Assembly (NCBI GenBank): GCA_049522755.1
Contig: JBEKNN010000011.1
Location: 1-64,000 of the forward strand
Reading direction: 5' to 3'
Origin: PALSA-243 sp049522755
GTDB taxonomy: Bacteria; Acidobacteriota; Terriglobia; Bryobacterales; Bryobacteraceae
Length of the DNA: 64,000 bases
The position numbers and the translations under genes were made by a program. Positions 1 through 7,993 of the stretch are shown one piece after another. Under the pieces are notes generated by a model that was not told where the DNA came from, did no database searches, and was given only the letters and a program-made list of their open reading frames with translations. Position 1 is the first letter of the stretch; every line of letters begins with the position of its first letter.

Positions 1-2429
1 CCCAGATCCATGGTTGGCTGCATGGTGTAGGGCACCCAAACGGCGGCGCCGTTAATGCGCGCGGCGGACTGGGCCGGCGCCACTCCAATCACTGTGAAGC
101 GCCGATCGTTGACGGAAATGGTGCGGCCCAGAATTTGCGGGTCGGAGCCGTAACGGTCGCGCCACACCTCTTCGGCGACGACCGCGACCGGCGCCTGCCC
201 CGCGGCGGTACATTCATCGGGACGGAAGAAGCGGCCGGATCTGGGGCGTTGAGTGCCGAACACTTCGAAGAAATTGCAGGAAACCAACAGGGCCGGGACG
301 GTGGACGAACGGTCGGTTCCCAACGTGACTGACGCACGGTACGATGCCGCGACGCTGCGCAGCGAACGCGCGCGATCGCGGTAGGCGCGATACTCATCGT
401 CCGTCACCGCGCCGAATTGCGACATGCCGTCGCCGGTGTGCAGCGGCGACACACGCACGAAGCTGTCGGGATCGGGCACGCGTGGGCGGAAGGCCACGGC
501 GTTCAGCAGCGTGAAGACGCTGACGTTCATCCCGATGCCGAGAGCGAGTGTGGCAACAATGGTGACGGAGAGGCGCCAGTTCTTACCAATCAGGCGCAAG
601 CCGAAGCGGAAATCTTCGGCCAGTCCGGCGAGGCGGAAAAATGGCGCCGGATCGGGCTCCTCTTCGGCCAGGGAACTCCAGAACGGCGTGGGTTTGGCGG
701 GGACTTCGACGGCGGGTTGGAAGTCTTCGATGTCTTCGATCGAACCGCGTTCGAAGTTGATCTGGAGTGTGGAGACGGCGGGCTCGGGCACGTCGTCATA
801 GACGATCGCCGCCTCGGGCCAACTTTCGGTGCGGCGTTGGCGCATAGAGCGCCAGGCGCCAAACAACAGCGGAAACGCGGCGGCGAAGGGCGCCCAGCCG
901 GCGGCGAAAGCATGGATGGCCAGAGCGGCGGCGCCCAGATAGGAGAGGGCGCCGAATGCCATTAAGATCAAATGCACGGGCTGGCGCTTGCCCGGAAGGT
1001 AAGAGCAGGTGAACGGCACTTTGAGCCAATCGCGGAAGAGGAACTCATAGACCACCAGGGCCAGAAAGAAGCCCAGAATGGTCACGCGCAGGGCCTGCCA
1101 CACGCCGAACACCACGATGGCGGCGGGAACGCTGCAGGCGTACACCGGGACCAGCCCGCAGCACACCACGAAGCGATCGACACCGCGCAGCCACGACGGG
1201 CGCCCTTCGCTTTCAGCGGTCTGGAAGACCCAGTTGGCGCGCAGTTCGCAGGGGACAGAAAACAGATAGCGGAGCCCGGCAATCAGGAAGACCGAGACGG
1301 CTAGCGGGATGAGCAGGACCGGCGCCCGGTCACGCAGATCGCCCGCGCCGATCATCCAGGCGATCGCCAGGCCGGCGCACACCTGCAACAACAGGCGATG
1401 GACGCGGCTGCGCGTCAGCGTTTTCCAGAGGAAGGAAAACACGGCCTGTTCGCGAGCGTCCTTTAGAGTAAGGCTGGAAGGCCACCTCAGGAGCGCTCCG
1501 CGGGGCGGCCGGCTGCGCTGTGGTATTTCGATCAGCAGCCGACGGTAGCGATGGTAGCTGAGCAGATACGCGATGATTGCGAGCAGCGGCGCACCCGCGG
1601 TGGCGTATACGGCATATCGGGCGCCCTGTTCCGCGCCGCCAGACAACGCCGACCAAAGTCCCAGAAACCAGTTTGGCGGCCACCACGCGGCGGAAGGTTG
1701 ATGCCACAAGAACGGCAGGGCCGCTACATTCGCCGTGAAGAGAATGGCTTGCGCAAAGATGGAGACGCGCTCGAACAGGCGCGGCGGCAGCAGGTTCAAG
1801 AGCAGACCCTGCAACGCCAGCATCCCGAAGAATACGAAGACGCAGCCGGCGGAGGCGGAGGCGAATAGAGCGAAAGCGTGCGCGGGAATCGACGGGTGCG
1901 GCTGCCACCGGCTGGCGCTGATCCAGGCGAACAGAAATGCGGGAATCGCGTTCATCGCCAGGACGAACGCCGCGAAGGCCAGGACCACCGCCGCCAGCTT
2001 GCTCCAGAAAATTTCCAGCGCGGTTACCGGAAACGCGGCCAGAGCCAGGCAATCGCGCAGGGTGGGAAACAGCGACTGCCACTGAATCGCCGTCAGCAGC
2101 GCCGTCATGCACATGGCGAGGCCGATCAGCCAGAGCGTGTCCGCGCGCACCAGGTGCAGATACTGTGCCGGATAATTGTCGACAGCCGGGCAGAAAAGCG
2201 ACGGCTCGCCGGCTTCCAGGCAGCCATAGCGATGCCTCATGAGCGGCACCATGAGAATGCTGGTGGAGAGCAGGACGGAAACGACGCCGGTCACGACTTT
2301 GGCCCACTGTCCGGGCGTGGTCACCAGGTCGCTTTCGAAGAAGCGAGCCAGAAAATGGCGTGCCAGCTCGAAGTGGACGCCGTGGGTGGCATCCATCCAT
2401 TGACGGGCGCGGCTCATGGCGCAGCTCAT
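1..2429 (-). CDS. Composite ABC transporter permease: polytopic N-terminal module fused to a MacB-type core (partial)
   Basis: An open frame runs from an ATG at 2429 to the left edge without a stop, giving 809 residues with the C-terminus missing. The first ~600 residues are a polytopic membrane module with about ten to twelve hydrophobic segments, resembling ABC-2-like permeases of acidobacteria. From about residue 600 the sequence becomes a MacB/FtsX-type permease: the stretch LRLIGKNWRLSVT leads into ALGIGMNVSVFTLLNAV (a first membrane helix), followed by a periplasmic core with FFEVFGTQ, GRFFRP and ILGRTISVN. The start overlaps the stop of the upstream ATPase as ATGA, so the two are co-translated. 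The export substrate is unknown. The fusion is read directly and is continuous in one frame; the functional name is from family knowledge. Confidence 0.8.
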   Translation of the reverse strand, partial: MSCAMSRARQWMDATHGVHFELARHFLARFFESDLVTTPGQWAKVVTGVVSVLLSTSILMVPLMRHRYGCLEAGEPSLFCPAVDNYPAQYLHLVRADTLWLIGLAMCMTALLTAIQWQSLFPTLRDCLALAAFPVTALEIFWSKLAAVVLAFAAFVLAMNAIPAFLFAWISASRWQPHPSIPAHAFALFASASAGCVFVFFGMLALQGLLLNLLPPRLFERVSIFAQAILFTANVAALPFLWHQPSAAWWPPNWFLGLWSALSGGAEQGARYAVYATAGAPLLAIIAYLLSYHRYRRLLIEIPQRSRPPRGALLRWPSSLTLKDAREQAVFSFLWKTLTRSRVHRLLLQVCAGLAIAWMIGAGDLRDRAPVLLIPLAVSVFLIAGLRYLFSVPCELRANWVFQTAESEGRPSWLRGVDRFVVCCGLVPVYACSVPAAIVVFGVWQALRVTILGFFLALVVYEFLFRDWLKVPFTCSYLPGKRQPVHLILMAFGALSYLGAAALAIHAFAAGWAPFAAAFPLLFGAWRSMRQRRTESWPEAAIVYDDVPEPAVSTLQINFERGSIEDIEDFQPAVEVPAKPTPFWSSLAEEEPDPAPFFRLAGLAEDFRFGLRLIGKNWRLSVTIVATLALGIGMNVSVFTLLNAVAFRPRVPDPDSFVRVSPLHTGDGMSQFGAVTDDEYRAYRDRARSLRSVAASYRASVTLGTDRSSTVPALLVSCNFFEVFGTQRPRSGRFFRPDECTAAGQAPVAVVAEEVWRDRYGSDPQILGRTISVNDRRFTVIGVAPAQSAARINGAAVWVPYTMQPTMDL

Positions 2430-3190
2430 GGGGCCACCACGTCCAAAATGCGCTGCGCCAGGGCATCGGTATCCTCGGCCTGCGTGACCTGCGCGAAGAT
2501 GCCTTCCAGCGAGGATTCGGCCATGAGACGGCGGAGGTTCGCGACCGAATCGTGCGCCACCACCTGGCCTTTGCGCAGGATCAGGACGGCGTCGCAGATC
2601 TTCTCCACCACCTCCAGCACGTGCGAACTGTAGAGCACCATTTTGCGGCGTCCGGCGAGCGCTTTGATGAGGCTGCGCAAGACCAGCGCGGCATTGACGT
2701 CGAGGCCGGAAAACGGCTCGTCGAGGATCAGCAGTTCCGGATCGTGAAACAGCGAGGCGGATAGCAGAATCTTCTGGCGCATGCCTTTGGAGTACGATGC
2801 CAGCGGCGAGTGGCGGTCGTCCCAAAGGCCGAAGAGGCGGAGCAGTTCATCCATCTTCGGTTCGAGCGCGGAGCGATGCAGGCCGCGCAAGCGCCCGGCG
2901 AGTTGCAGGTATTCGCGGCCCGAGAGATGCGGATAGAGATGCGGCTCTTCGGGCACGTAGCCTATATTGTGTTGGAACTCTTTGAGATTTTGGCGGACAT
3001 CGCGCCCGTGAAAAAGGACGCGTCCGGCATTCGGCTGGATGAGGCCGATGATCATCTTGACGGTGGTGCTCTTGCCGGCTCCATTGGGTCCCAAATAGCC
3101 GAGAATCTCCCCCGGGCGAATCGTAAAGCTAACGCGATCCACCACGGCGATTCCGCCATAGCGCTTGGTCAGTTGACAGACTTCCAGCAT
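2426..3190 (-). CDS. ABC transporter ATP-binding protein (ABC-2/CcmA-like)
   Basis: This 254-residue cytoplasmic ATPase has Walker A GPNGAGKST at residues 34-42, the signature YSKGMRQK near 133, Walker B LILDEP at 154-159 and the switch histidine H190. The signature is the SKGMRQ type typical of ABC-2 exporters such as CcmA and NatA. It energises the composite permease encoded directly downstream, with which it shares an ATGA overlap. No membrane segment is present. A specific substrate cannot be read from the sequence. Confidence 0.93.
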   Translation of the reverse strand: MLEVCQLTKRYGGIAVVDRVSFTIRPGEILGYLGPNGAGKSTTVKMIIGLIQPNAGRVLFHGRDVRQNLKEFQHNIGYVPEEPHLYPHLSGREYLQLAGRLRGLHRSALEPKMDELLRLFGLWDDRHSPLASYSKGMRQKILLSASLFHDPELLILDEPFSGLDVNAALVLRSLIKALAGRRKMVLYSSHVLEVVEKICDAVLILRKGQVVAHDSVANLRRLMAESSLEGIFAQVTQAEDTDALAQRILDVVAP

Positions 3191-3620
3191 GGCGAATAGA
3201 CGCCGGGGACCGGGGAAATGTTCCGCCTTGGGGACAGACGCGCATACCCCCTGTCAACTCCTAGATCGTCGGCTACTCGGAAATTATCCTGAAACGCCGT
3301 TCCGGCAAGCCGGTTCGATTAGGAACGATAAGTCGGCTAGCATCCGCCGATGCTATAGACGCAAACGTTGCGAGCGTCATTCGGCGCAGCGGGCGCCAAC
3401 CGGACGGCAGCGGCGCCTGGAAGAGCAAGAGAGCACTACCCCCAGCGCGTTCCGCCAGAGCCGCATTCATCGCGGACAACCATCTTACCCACCAATTCTG
3501 CTCCCCCCAAAACCCCGTTCACACGACTTCCAACTATTTGTTTCGCCTATTTTTCAAGCACTTAAGCCCCGCCGCTCCCTTCAGCCGCAAAAACGCCTGC
3601 TAGTCTCGAATCGAGGTTTT
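3191..3620. other. Intergenic region without a recognisable gene
   Basis: This stretch of 430 bases separates the divergent ABC ATPase and KHG-family gene. An open frame crosses it in phase with the downstream gene, but its residues resemble nothing known and similarity to a second copy of this element near 44.75 kb begins only at about 3545. It probably holds both promoters; no convincing promoter boxes or hairpin were found. Confidence 0.4.
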
Positions 3621-4349
3621 ATGTCTACCGAACAACACCGCACCAATTCACCAGAATCTACCGGTCGAGGCGCCACCCAGGCGAAGGCCGCAGCCCGCTA
3701 CAACCCCCTGAAGCACGGCATTTTCGCCATTTACCAGATCATGTTCGACGAATCCGCCGAAGCTCTCGCCGATCTCGCTGCCGAATATCACGAGCAGTAC
3801 AGCCCCGCCAATGCCAAGCAGCGCTTCCTCGTCGACACTCTCATCAGCAACGAATGGCGCCTCCGTCGCATGCGCCGCGTGGAAGCCGAACTCTGGGAGT
3901 ACGCTACCAACGCCTTCCTGGCAAACAATAGCGAAGTCCCGGCCTGCTCTTCCGGCGACTCCTTCGCTACCGGCTCCGAACAATTCGTCCACCTCCAACG
4001 AATCGTCAATTTCTGCGAGCGCAATTATCACCGCGCCCTCAAAGAGCTCCAAGCCAAAGCGGGCCGGGCGCCGTCGTCTGCCGACGTGCCTGCCGACCCC
4101 GGTCCCATGCCGCAGAAATCCGAGCCTCAAGCCGGGCCTGAGCCCGCCACCGCTCCCCCGGAACCCAAACAATCCACACCCAGTTCCGCGAAATTGGCTT
4201 CGTTCCGTCAAAATTCTAAAACCCCACCTCCCGCCGCCCCAAAAACGCCCGGCGTTCCGCCATCTGCCAGCCCGGTCGCCCCTGCAAACCCGGCAGAAAC
4301 CCAACCATCCGCCTCAGATTGCGACCCAAAACCGCCGGAAGCCGCATGA
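3621..4349 (+). CDS. KHG-family protein (multi-copy acidobacterial family, function unknown)
   Basis: The 242-residue product begins MSTEQHRTN and carries the short motif YNPLKHGIFA (residues ~32-41), followed by a helical region with IFVDTL-like and WRLRRMRRVEAELW segments. This matches a dispersed family in acidobacteria whose members start with a Ser/Thr/Gly-rich segment, then NALKHGL, then WRLxRxRRxE. The last 110 residues are Pro/Ala/Ser-rich and look disordered. The ATG at 3621 is preceded by GAGG at short spacing and by a block that is conserved in a decayed second copy near 44.8 kb, which supports this start over the longer open frame. There is no signal peptide or catalytic motif. 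Function is unknown; a mobile or selfish origin is possible but unproven. Confidence 0.72.
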   Translation: MSTEQHRTNSPESTGRGATQAKAAARYNPLKHGIFAIYQIMFDESAEALADLAAEYHEQYSPANAKQRFLVDTLISNEWRLRRMRRVEAELWEYATNAFLANNSEVPACSSGDSFATGSEQFVHLQRIVNFCERNYHRALKELQAKAGRAPSSADVPADPGPMPQKSEPQAGPEPATAPPEPKQSTPSSAKLASFRQNSKTPPPAAPKTPGVPPSASPVAPANPAETQPSASDCDPKPPEAA

Positions 4350-4463
4350 AGATTCTTCCAATCAAATCTTAGCCGCCATCAAACCAATTTGCCGCCACCC
4401 CAATTTGCCTCCACTTCACCCTGTTATCCTCGAAATTAGCGCCCCGTCCGCCGCGCTTCCCAA

Positions 4464-7400
4464 ATGAAAAAACTGCTCGCTCTCAATCGCGGCGAAATCG
4501 CCATCCGCATTCTGCGCGCCGCCAATGAGCTCGGCCTGCGCACCGTGGCCATCTACTCGCAGGAAGACCGGTTGGCGCTGCATCGATTCAAGGCGGACGA
4601 AGCTTACTTGATCGGCGCCGGAAAAGGTCCGGTGGAAGCCTATCTCGACGTGGAAGGCATCGTCGCGCTGGCCAAGGAAAAAGGCGTCGACGCCATCCAT
4701 CCGGGCTACGGGTTCCTGGCCGAGAATCCCACGCTGCCCCTCGCCTGCGAGCGCGCGGGCATCACGTTCATCGGGCCCAACGCGGGCTTGCTCGAGCTGC
4801 TCGGGGACAAAACCGCCGCGCGCAAATTGGCGCAGCAGGCCGGCGTGCCGGTGGTTCCGGGGACCGCAAAGGCCGTGAGCAATCCGAAGCAGGCCCAGAA
4901 GATCGCGGCCGGCATCGGATTTCCGCTGATCGTCAAAGCCGCATTCGGCGGCGGCGGGCGTGGCATGCGCGTAGTGGAAAAGGCCGCCGATTTTGCCGGC
5001 AAGCTGGAAGAAGCGCGGCGCGAAGCCAAGGCTGCCTTCGGCAACGACGCCGTATTTCTGGAGCGGTTCGTGCGGCGCGCGCGGCATGTGGAAGTGCAGA
5101 TTCTGGGCGACCGCCAGGGCCACATTCTGCACCTCTATGAGCGCGATTGCTCGGTGCAGCGCCGCCATCAGAAAGTAGTGGAGGTCGCTCCGGCGGTGGG
5201 GCTCGATGCCGCCATCCGCGCCGCGCTGGCGGATGCCGCGGTGAAACTCGCCAGGGCCGCGGGCTATTACAACGCCGGCACGGTAGAGTTTCTGGTGGAT
5301 GCCGATACCGGCGAGTGGTACTTCATCGAAGTGAACCCGCGGATTCAGGTGGAACACACGGTCACCGAAATGGTGACGGGCATCGACCTGGTCCGCTGCC
5401 AGATTCAAGTGGCCCAAGGGCACAGCCTGCACGGGCCCCAGATCAATCTGCCGCCGCAGGATAGCATTCCGCTGTATGGGTACGCGCTGCAGTGCCGCAT
5501 CACTACGGAAGATCCGGCGAACAACTTTGTGCCGGACTACGGGAAGCTCTCCACCTATCGCTCGCCCGCCGGCTTCGGCATTCGCCTGGACGGCGGCTCG
5601 GCCTACAGCGGCGCCGTGATCACTCCCTATTACGATTCGCTGCTGGTGAAGACCACCGCGTGGGGCCGCGAGTTTCCGCACGCCTGCCAGCGCATGGACC
5701 GCGCTCTGCGCGAGTTTCGCGTGCGTGGCGTGAAGACCAATATTCCGTTCCTGGAAAACGTGGTCAACCATCCGGATTTTCAGGCCGGGCGAGTGACTAC
5801 GCGCTGGCTGGAAGAGACCCCGGCGCTGTTCAAGTTCGTAGTCAAGAAGGACCGCGCCACCAAGCTGCTGACCTATCTCGGCGACGTGATTGTCAACGGG
5901 AATCCTACCGTAGCCGGCAAGCCTGTGCCGCTGCGCTTACGGACGCCGCCCATTCCGCCGCACGATCTCAGCGCGCCGCCGGAAGGCACGAGACAGATAT
6001 TGGAACGCGACGGCGCCGCGGGATTAGTAGCTTGGGTGCTGGCGCAGAAGCGGCTGCTGCTGACCGATACCACCTTCCGCGATGCGCACCAATCGCTTCT
6101 CGCTACGCGCGTGCGCACTTACGACATGATGGCCATTGCGAACTTCGTGTCACACCGGCTGCCCAACCTGTTCAGCCTGGAAATGTGGGGCGGCGCCACG
6201 TTCGACGTGACCATGCGCTTCCTCTATGAAGACCCGTTCGTGCGCCTGCGGCGGCTCCGCCAGGCGATTCCGAACATTTGTTTTCAAATGCTGCTGCGCG
6301 CTTCGAACGCAGTCGGGTACACCGCATATCCCGATAACGTGGTCGCCGAGTTCATCTACGAAGCTTCGGCGCAAGGCATGGATATCTTCCGTATCTTCGA
6401 CTCACTCAACTGGCTGCCTAACATGAAGGCGTCCATGGAAGCGGTGCGGAAGACTAAGTCGGTGTGCGAGGCGGCTATCTGTTACACCGGCGACATTCTC
6501 GACCCCAAGCGCGATAAGTATCCGCTGGCTTACTACGTGCACATGGCTAAAGAATTGGAGCGCATGGGCGCGCACATGCTGGCTATCAAAGATATGGCCG
6601 GCCTGTGCCGTCCTTACGCCGCGGAGAAGCTGGTGAAGACCCTGCGCGACCAGATCGGCATTCCGATTCACTTCCACACGCACGATACCAGCGGCATCAA
6701 CGCGGCGTCGGTTCTGAAGGCGGCAGAAGCGGGCGTACACATCGCCGATGGCGCAGTGGCGTCCATGAGCGGACAGACCAGTCAGCCGAATCTCAATTCG
6801 ATGGTCGCGGCCCTCGACCACACGAAGCGCGCGACCGGTCTTGACCTCGATGCGTTGAATCTGTACGCCGATTATTGGGAGACAGTGCGAGACTACTATG
6901 CGCCGTTCGACACCGGCCCGAAAGCGGGTACGGCGGACGTCTACTTACATGAGATGCCGGGCGGCCAGTATACCAATCTGAAGGAACAGGCCGAGTCGAT
7001 GGGTCTGGGCGCACGCTGGCGCCAGATCGCGCGGACTTATGCCGATGTCAACATGGCGTTCGGCGATATTGTCAAAGTGACTCCGTCGAGTAAAGTGGTG
7101 GGAGACATGGCCATCTTCCTGGTGAACCACAACATGACTATGGAACAATTCGAACAGTCGGCGCCGGATCACAATCTGACGCTGCCCAGTTCGGTGATCG
7201 ACATGTTCATGGGGTCTCTGGGCGAGCCGGATGGCGGATGGCCTAAGAAGCTGCAGAAGATCATTCTGCGTGGACAGAAGCCGCGCCGCGGACGTCCGGG
7301 CGCGCATCTGCCGAAGGTCGATTTGGATGAGACTGCGGCAGCCGTGGAGAAGAAGATCGGCCGGCGTCCGTCAAAGGACGAGACGCTGAGTTACCTGATG

Positions 7401-7961
7401 TATCCCGACGTCTTCGTGAAGTTCGCGCGCAACCGCCAGACCTGGGGCGATGTGGACGTGCTGCCGACGCCGCAGTTTTACTATGGCATGGAGAGAGGCG
7501 CGGACATAACGGTGGAGCTGGAGCCGGGCAAGTCGCTGGCGATCAAGTTTCAAACCGTCGGCGAGCCGCATCCGGACGGTACGCGCACGGTATTCTTCGA
7601 GCTCAACGGCCAGCCCCGCGAGGTGACCGTCCGCGACCGCAGCCTGGAGGTGAAGCAGCCCGCGCGAGTGCAGGCGGATATCACCAAGCCGGGCGAGATC
7701 GGCGCGCCGATTCCGGGCGTGGTATCGAGCGTCGCGGTAGAGCTGAATCAGAAAGTCAAGAAGGGCGACCCACTGCTGGTGCTGGAAGCGATGAAGATGC
7801 AAAGCACAGTTTACTCGCCCTTGGCAGGCACAGTAAAACAGTTGCTGGCGCAGCCAGGACAACACGTAGAATCCAAAGACCTGCTGTTAATCATCGCCCG
7901 GCCCAACATCGGGACCCGGGGTAACGCCGGCGGTCTTGCCGCCGGCTCTTTTTCAGGCTAG
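4464..7961 (+). CDS. pyc: Pyruvate carboxylase
   Basis: This 1165-residue protein has the full single-chain architecture. A biotin carboxylase domain (residues ~1-455) includes the ATP-grasp glycine loop AFGGGGRGMRVV and FIEVNPRIQVEHTVTE. A carboxyltransferase domain (~530-800) opens with LLLTDTTFRDAHQSLLATRVR. A C-terminal biotinyl domain carries EAMKM with the biotinylated lysine at about K1111. It makes oxaloacetate from pyruvate, bicarbonate and ATP, feeding the TCA cycle and gluconeogenesis. The start MKKLLALNRGEIAIRI is typical of the family. The last ~20 residues after LLLIIARP are not conserved: they are encoded by a palindromic repeat that also forms the terminator. Confidence 0.97.
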   Translation: MKKLLALNRGEIAIRILRAANELGLRTVAIYSQEDRLALHRFKADEAYLIGAGKGPVEAYLDVEGIVALAKEKGVDAIHPGYGFLAENPTLPLACERAGITFIGPNAGLLELLGDKTAARKLAQQAGVPVVPGTAKAVSNPKQAQKIAAGIGFPLIVKAAFGGGGRGMRVVEKAADFAGKLEEARREAKAAFGNDAVFLERFVRRARHVEVQILGDRQGHILHLYERDCSVQRRHQKVVEVAPAVGLDAAIRAALADAAVKLARAAGYYNAGTVEFLVDADTGEWYFIEVNPRIQVEHTVTEMVTGIDLVRCQIQVAQGHSLHGPQINLPPQDSIPLYGYALQCRITTEDPANNFVPDYGKLSTYRSPAGFGIRLDGGSAYSGAVITPYYDSLLVKTTAWGREFPHACQRMDRALREFRVRGVKTNIPFLENVVNHPDFQAGRVTTRWLEETPALFKFVVKKDRATKLLTYLGDVIVNGNPTVAGKPVPLRLRTPPIPPHDLSAPPEGTRQILERDGAAGLVAWVLAQKRLLLTDTTFRDAHQSLLATRVRTYDMMAIANFVSHRLPNLFSLEMWGGATFDVTMRFLYEDPFVRLRRLRQAIPNICFQMLLRASNAVGYTAYPDNVVAEFIYEASAQGMDIFRIFDSLNWLPNMKASMEAVRKTKSVCEAAICYTGDILDPKRDKYPLAYYVHMAKELERMGAHMLAIKDMAGLCRPYAAEKLVKTLRDQIGIPIHFHTHDTSGINAASVLKAAEAGVHIADGAVASMSGQTSQPNLNSMVAALDHTKRATGLDLDALNLYADYWETVRDYYAPFDTGPKAGTADVYLHEMPGGQYTNLKEQAESMGLGARWRQIARTYADVNMAFGDIVKVTPSSKVVGDMAIFLVNHNMTMEQFEQSAPDHNLTLPSSVIDMFMGSLGEPDGGWPKKLQKIILRGQKPRRGRPGAHLPKVDLDETAAAVEKKIGRRPSKDETLSYLMYPDVFVKFARNRQTWGDVDVLPTPQFYYGMERGADITVELEPGKSLAIKFQTVGEPHPDGTRTVFFELNGQPREVTVRDRSLEVKQPARVQADITKPGEIGAPIPGVVSSVAVELNQKVKKGDPLLVLEAMKMQSTVYSPLAGTVKQLLAQPGQHVESKDLLLIIARPNIGTRGNAGGLAAGSFSG
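7921..7953 (+). terminator. Rho-independent terminator of pyc made from a palindromic repeat
   Basis: An 8-bp perfect stem (arms 7926-7933 and 7939-7946, loop TCTTG) is followed by TCTTTTT. The hairpin lies inside the last codons of pyc. Together with the preceding GTAAC it belongs to the same palindromic family as the pair at 31443-31520 and the array at 62617-62958. Confidence 0.8.
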
Positions 7962-7993
7962 AGTCAAGGTGCCGGCGGCAACCGCGGGCGCAA

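Noticed and set aside
1330..2466. Minus-strand frame of 378 codons overlapping the permease
   Set aside because: Out of frame with the ATGA-coupled permease, Arg/Ala/Gly-rich and without membrane helices.
3233..3258. GGGGACAG...CCCTGTC as a terminator or repeat
   Set aside because: The arms do not pair properly and no second copy was found in the window.
3189..3620. N-terminal extension of the KHG-family gene to ~386 residues
   Set aside because: The added residues match nothing and the second copy of the element supports the start at 3621.
4416..5771. Minus-strand frame of 451 codons
   Set aside because: Antisense to the biotin carboxylase domain of pyc.
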